The notes under the pieces were generated by a model. The model searched no databases and had not been told where the DNA came from. It saw only the letters and a program-made list of their open reading frames with translations. From Lysobacterales bacterium (GTDB lineage: Bacteria; Pseudomonadota; Gammaproteobacteria; Xanthomonadales; SZUA-36), in NCBI GenBank assembly GCA_029287515.1, contig JARFQZ010000342.1, forward strand, positions 1-9,052: a stretch of 9,052 bases of DNA, given 5' to 3'. Within the stretch, counting starts at the first letter, position 1. Each line of letters opens with the position of its first letter. The translations under genes were made by a program, and so were the position numbers. Positions 6,427 to 9,052 of the stretch are shown here, piece by piece.

Positions 6427-7793
6427 AGGCTGGAGTACAGAATCAGCGCGATCGAAACCGGCGCGACCCAGCGTAATAGCCAGAACCAGGCCCTGAACAG
6501 GGTCTCGTTCTCTATGTTGAGCTGTTCGCGGATCGCCTCCGGTTTGACCATCCAGCCCGCGAAAATCGCCAGTAACAGGCCGCACAGCGGCATCATGATG
6601 TTCGCCGTCAGGTAGTCCAGGATTTCGAAGTACCCGAAATCCGCGTAGCGCTCGAACGCCGCCAGTGGCCGCCATTCAGACCACAGGTTGAAGGAAAATA
6701 CGGTCCCCATTCCCAGCACGAAGATCGAAAAACACACGAAGAGCGCGGCTTGCCAGCGTTTCAGATTGAACCGTTCCTGCCACCAGGCGATGAATGGCTC
6801 CACGACGCCGATCACGGACGTCAGGGCCGCAAAAAACAGCAGGATGAAAAACAATGTGCCGAAGAACAGGCCGCCGGTGACGGAGCCGAAGGCGATCGGC
6901 AGGCTGACAAAAATCAAGCCCGGCCCTTCGGCGGGATCGAGCCCGTTGGCAAAAACGATGGGGAAGATTGCCAGCCCGGCGATGACAGCGACCATGGTAT
7001 CCATGAACGAGATGATGATTGCGGACCTGGCGATGGAGATTTCACGCGGCAGGTAAGCGCCGAAACCCATCATCAATCCCATTGCGACGCCTATGGAGAA
7101 AAACGCCTGGCCCACGGCAACCAGGATGACCCGGCCGTTGATCGCGGACAGGTCAAAATCGAACATGAAGTGCAGGGCGCCCGCCATGTCGCCTTTGACA
7201 ACTCCGTAACCCACCATCAACAGCAACAGGAAAAACAGTGTGGGCATCAGGATCTTGACCGTGCTTTCTATACCTTTCTGCAGGCCACGCATCAGGATCA
7301 ACGCGCAAATCAGCATGAAGATACCGTGCCACAGGGCCAGTTGCGTGGGGCTGGCCAGCAAGGCGTCAAATTCCGCGCTGACGGTTGCAGCGTCCTGCCC
7401 GGTGAAGTTACCGCCACCGTTCTTGAAAATATAAACCACGGACCATCCGGCGATAACGCTGTAGTAGGTCGCGATAAGGTAAGCGGCCAGCATGCCGAAC
7501 CAGCCGATCACGGACCAGGCGCCCGACCGGCCCTGGCTGTGCGCGACGTTGACCATGGCATTGGGCGGACTTTGCCTGCCCCAGCGGCCGATCGCGATTT
7601 CCGCGATCAGGATCGGCAGGGCCACAAACGCCACCGCAAGCAGATAAACCAGCACAAAAGCGCTGCCCCCGTTCTGCCCTGTGACATAGGGAAACTTCCA
7701 GATGTTACCAAGGCCAACGGCGGCGCCCACGGCGGCCATCAGGAAGGTGAATCGGGAAGACCAGTTTTCGTGTTTTTTATAGATCGTTGCCAT
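6423..7793 (-). CDS. Sodium-dependent transporter, NSS/SLC6 (LeuT-fold) family
   Basis: This 456-residue inner-membrane symporter probably imports an amino acid or derivative with Na+. About 11 membrane segments can be counted, as in many bacterial members (LeuT has 12). TM1 holds the family signature AAVGAAVGLGNIWKFPYVTG (residues 20-39) with Asn30 at the LeuT Asn27 sodium-site position, followed by NGGSAFVLVYLL of TM2. TM6 is VGQAFFSIGVAMGLMMGFGAYLP (227-249), with the unwound Gly-rich centre. TM7 contains SFMDTMVAVIAGLAIFP. TM8 has LLFFAALTSVIGVVEPFIAW, where Ala322, Thr325 and Ser326 match LeuT sodium-site-2 residues. The ATG at 7793 has GAGG 5 bases upstream (7802-7799). It starts 64 bases after the sarcosine oxidase gamma gene on the same strand, with no clear terminator between, so co-transcription is plausible and sarcosine, glycine or dimethylglycine are candidate substrates. 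That assignment is inference. Its stop codon overlaps that of the convergent acyl-CoA dehydrogenase gene. Confidence 0.93.
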   Translation of the reverse strand: MATIYKKHENWSSRFTFLMAAVGAAVGLGNIWKFPYVTGQNGGSAFVLVYLLAVAFVALPILIAEIAIGRWGRQSPPNAMVNVAHSQGRSGAWSVIGWFGMLAAYLIATYYSVIAGWSVVYIFKNGGGNFTGQDAATVSAEFDALLASPTQLALWHGIFMLICALILMRGLQKGIESTVKILMPTLFFLLLLMVGYGVVKGDMAGALHFMFDFDLSAINGRVILVAVGQAFFSIGVAMGLMMGFGAYLPREISIARSAIIISFMDTMVAVIAGLAIFPIVFANGLDPAEGPGLIFVSLPIAFGSVTGGLFFGTLFFILLFFAALTSVIGVVEPFIAWWQERFNLKRWQAALFVCFSIFVLGMGTVFSFNLWSEWRPLAAFERYADFGYFEILDYLTANIMMPLCGLLLAIFAGWMVKPEAIREQLNIENETLFRAWFWLLRWVAPVSIALILYSSL

Positions 7794-7857
7794 TAATGCC
7801 TCAATGCATCGGTTCTGTTGTCGTATTCAAATGCCCGGTTCGGTAATCACGGACGGC

Positions 7858-8451
7858 TCATGCCGCATCCCCATAAGCGATTGCCAGGTCGTCTGCATGG
7901 GCCGCGGATTCGGTCAGCAGTTCCCAGAAATACCTGGCGTAACTGCGATCAAGGACCAGGTCGAATCCAAATGTTCCTTCATCGAACTTCCGGTAATGCA
8001 CCAGCACACTGATGTGCCCCATGCGGGTCTGTGCGCAATGCGCCCCTGTTTTGACGCCGGCCAGGTAATCCAGGCCGCTGAGCTTGCCCATCAACCAGGG
8101 AGACCCCTTGCCTCTGAGCCGGAAAACGGCCAAGCCGTGACTGCAGTCGTGTATGGTCGTGCATTGATCGCCGGCTTCAGTGGTCATCCTTGTCACCAGT
8201 TCCTTTTGGGACAGAGATTCGCTGACGGATAGCCATTCACCCGGCCGCAGGCAAAGCACGGTGGGGTCGTTGCCGGCGCACCGGCCGGATTCGGGAGGTA
8301 AATCAGCTGGCACTCCGGTGCTGCGCAGCCGGGACATGGACATGCCGGTGACTTCTTCGAGCGCGAGCGTCTGGCACTTGAAAGTCGTGTTTTCCACTCC
8401 GGCCTGTCGCAAAGCGGATGCAGTTTTTTCTATTCGTGGCTTATCGTTCAT
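7858..8451 (-). CDS. soxG: Sarcosine oxidase gamma subunit
   Basis: The 197-residue protein has the usual length of the gamma subunit of heterotetrameric sarcosine oxidase, which oxidatively demethylates sarcosine to glycine, H2O2 and a C1 unit passed to tetrahydrofolate. Gamma is the smallest conserved non-catalytic partner and resembles the GcvT/YgfZ fold. Recognisable features are the mid-protein LRPGEWLSVSE, the segment HDCSHGLAVFRLRGKGSPWLMGKL (with SGLD following), and the C-terminal ARYFWELLTESAA. Immediate position after the alpha subunit gene (16 bases between) gives the classic soxA-soxG order. The ATG at 8451 is the first start not overlapping soxA; its Shine-Dalgarno is poor, so translation may depend on coupling to soxA. 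An in-frame ATG overlapping the soxA 3' end would add about 16 residues. The gamma subunit diverges quickly between species, so the call relies on context as well as motifs. Confidence 0.85.
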   Translation of the reverse strand: MNDKPRIEKTASALRQAGVENTTFKCQTLALEEVTGMSMSRLRSTGVPADLPPESGRCAGNDPTVLCLRPGEWLSVSESLSQKELVTRMTTEAGDQCTTIHDCSHGLAVFRLRGKGSPWLMGKLSGLDYLAGVKTGAHCAQTRMGHISVLVHYRKFDEGTFGFDLVLDRSYARYFWELLTESAAHADDLAIAYGDAA

Positions 8452-8467
8452 TTTTCTGCAGGCCCGG

Positions 8468-9052
8468 TCAGTCCCCGAGCCGTTCATTATCCGGATCATA
8501 GAACACCGGCGGCACGACTTTAACATTGAAACGGTGGTCTTCGTCACAAACCGTCAGAATTTCTCCTTCGCGTTCCCTGCCTGAACGCAGAACCCCAAGC
8601 GCAATGTGCTTGTCCAGCGTTGGGCTGTAGCAGGCCGAGGTGACCCAGCCGTCGGTTTCGGCGGGTGGCTCACGGTCAGGCCCGATCAGCAAGTGACCGC
8701 CGGGGCGCATGGCCTGCTGCGGTTCCAGCGGCTCCAGCCCGACCAGTTGCTTGCGTGTACTGTCCTGATTCCCTTCCCTTTCTAAGGAACGTTTGCCGAT
8801 GTAATCGCCGGATTTACCTCTTGCCACGTGGCCCCAGCCTACATCGTCCGGGGTGGATGAGCCGTCCGTGTCCGATCCCACATGCAGGTAGCCTTTCTCC
8901 AGGCGAAGCACCATCAGGGCTTCGATTCCGTAAGGCGCAATGCCATGGGGACTGCCTGCCTCGATGAGGACTTCGAGGAACGAATTGGCGTACCTCGCCG
9001 GAACGTTGATTTCGAAACTCGTCTCCCCGCTGAAGCTGACCCGCACGACCCG
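8468..9052 (-). CDS. soxA: Sarcosine oxidase alpha subunit, C-terminal part (GcvT-like domain)
   Basis: The frame is open to the right edge; 194 residues of an expected ~950-1,000 are visible. They form the C-terminal part of the aminomethyltransferase (GcvT)-like, folate-binding domain. Signatures are VVRVSFSGETSFEINVPARY near the edge, GIAPYGIEALMVLRLEKGYL, HVGSDTDGSSTPDDVGWG, YIGKRSLEREG and, near the end, ACYSPTLDKHIALGVLRSGR. The VGxDTDG.xTPxDxG and FxGKRSL motifs distinguish sarcosine oxidase alpha and dimethylglycine-dehydrogenase-like proteins from the free glycine-cleavage T protein. The following gamma-subunit gene identifies it as the heterotetrameric enzyme. The N-terminal pyridine-nucleotide and FMN parts, and soxB and soxD, should lie to the right on the same strand; they cannot be seen here. 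Confidence 0.92.
   Translation of the reverse strand, partial: RVVRVSFSGETSFEINVPARYANSFLEVLIEAGSPHGIAPYGIEALMVLRLEKGYLHVGSDTDGSSTPDDVGWGHVARGKSGDYIGKRSLEREGNQDSTRKQLVGLEPLEPQQAMRPGGHLLIGPDREPPAETDGWVTSACYSPTLDKHIALGVLRSGREREGEILTVCDEDHRFNVKVVPPVFYDPDNERLGD

Noticed and set aside
6750..7796. Long open frame on the + strand (about 348 codons) opposite the transporter gene, rich in Gln, His, Asp and Gly
   Set aside because: It mirrors hydrophobic codons of the membrane protein on the other strand, which read antisense as polar residues; no domain is recognisable.
7794..7857. Possible terminator or promoter between the sarcosine oxidase gamma gene and the transporter gene
   Set aside because: No hairpin with a T-run and no good pair of promoter hexamers could be found in these 64 bases on the minus strand.

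Overview
The window reads as chromosomal DNA of a moderately GC-rich, aerobic, heterotrophic proteobacterium, most likely a gammaproteobacterium. That placement is tentative. It rests on the E1-alpha and E1-beta proteins resembling Pseudomonas BkdA1/BkdA2 and on the divergent Lrp-type regulator beside them, a Pseudomonas-like layout. Coding density is very high, and no mobile element, RNA gene or CRISPR array was seen.

Layout. (1) 1-486 (+): 3' end of a gene for a probable secreted or surface protein whose last ~50 residues carry an FHTSCSEPLN-GD-FGG-type motif. (2) 487-575: convergent intergenic gap with a strong hairpin terminator. (3) 4035-576 (-): a three-gene operon for E1-alpha, E1-beta and E2 of the branched-chain 2-oxoacid dehydrogenase complex (bkdA1-bkdA2-bkdB), joined by ATGA stop/start overlaps. 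No E3 (lipoamide dehydrogenase) gene follows. (4) 4036-4141: divergent control region with two opposed, overlapping sigma70-like promoter candidates. (5) 4142-4609 (+): Lrp/AsnC-family regulator in the position of BkdR. (6) 4648-6426 (+): ~590-residue acyl-CoA dehydrogenase with a C-terminal extension. (7) 7793-6423 (-): sodium-coupled NSS/SLC6-type transporter, whose stop codon overlaps that of the dehydrogenase in a TTAA palindrome. (8) 8451-7858 and 9052-8468 (-): gamma subunit and C-terminal end of the alpha subunit of heterotetrameric sarcosine oxidase.

Working together. The left half is a branched-chain amino acid catabolism module. BCKDH converts the 2-oxoacids of Val, Leu and Ile to acyl-CoAs, and the neighbouring flavin dehydrogenase could oxidise an acyl-CoA. 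The Lrp-type protein is placed to sense an amino acid and control both sides. The right half is an N-methylglycine module: sarcosine oxidase demethylates sarcosine to glycine, and the transporter downstream is a plausible importer of sarcosine, glycine or a related compound. These are known families in mostly familiar arrangements; I found no convincing wholly new system. The points most worth a second look are the overlapping divergent promoters, the missing E3 gene, the acyl-CoA dehydrogenase type beside bkd, and the NSS transporter linked to sarcosine oxidase.
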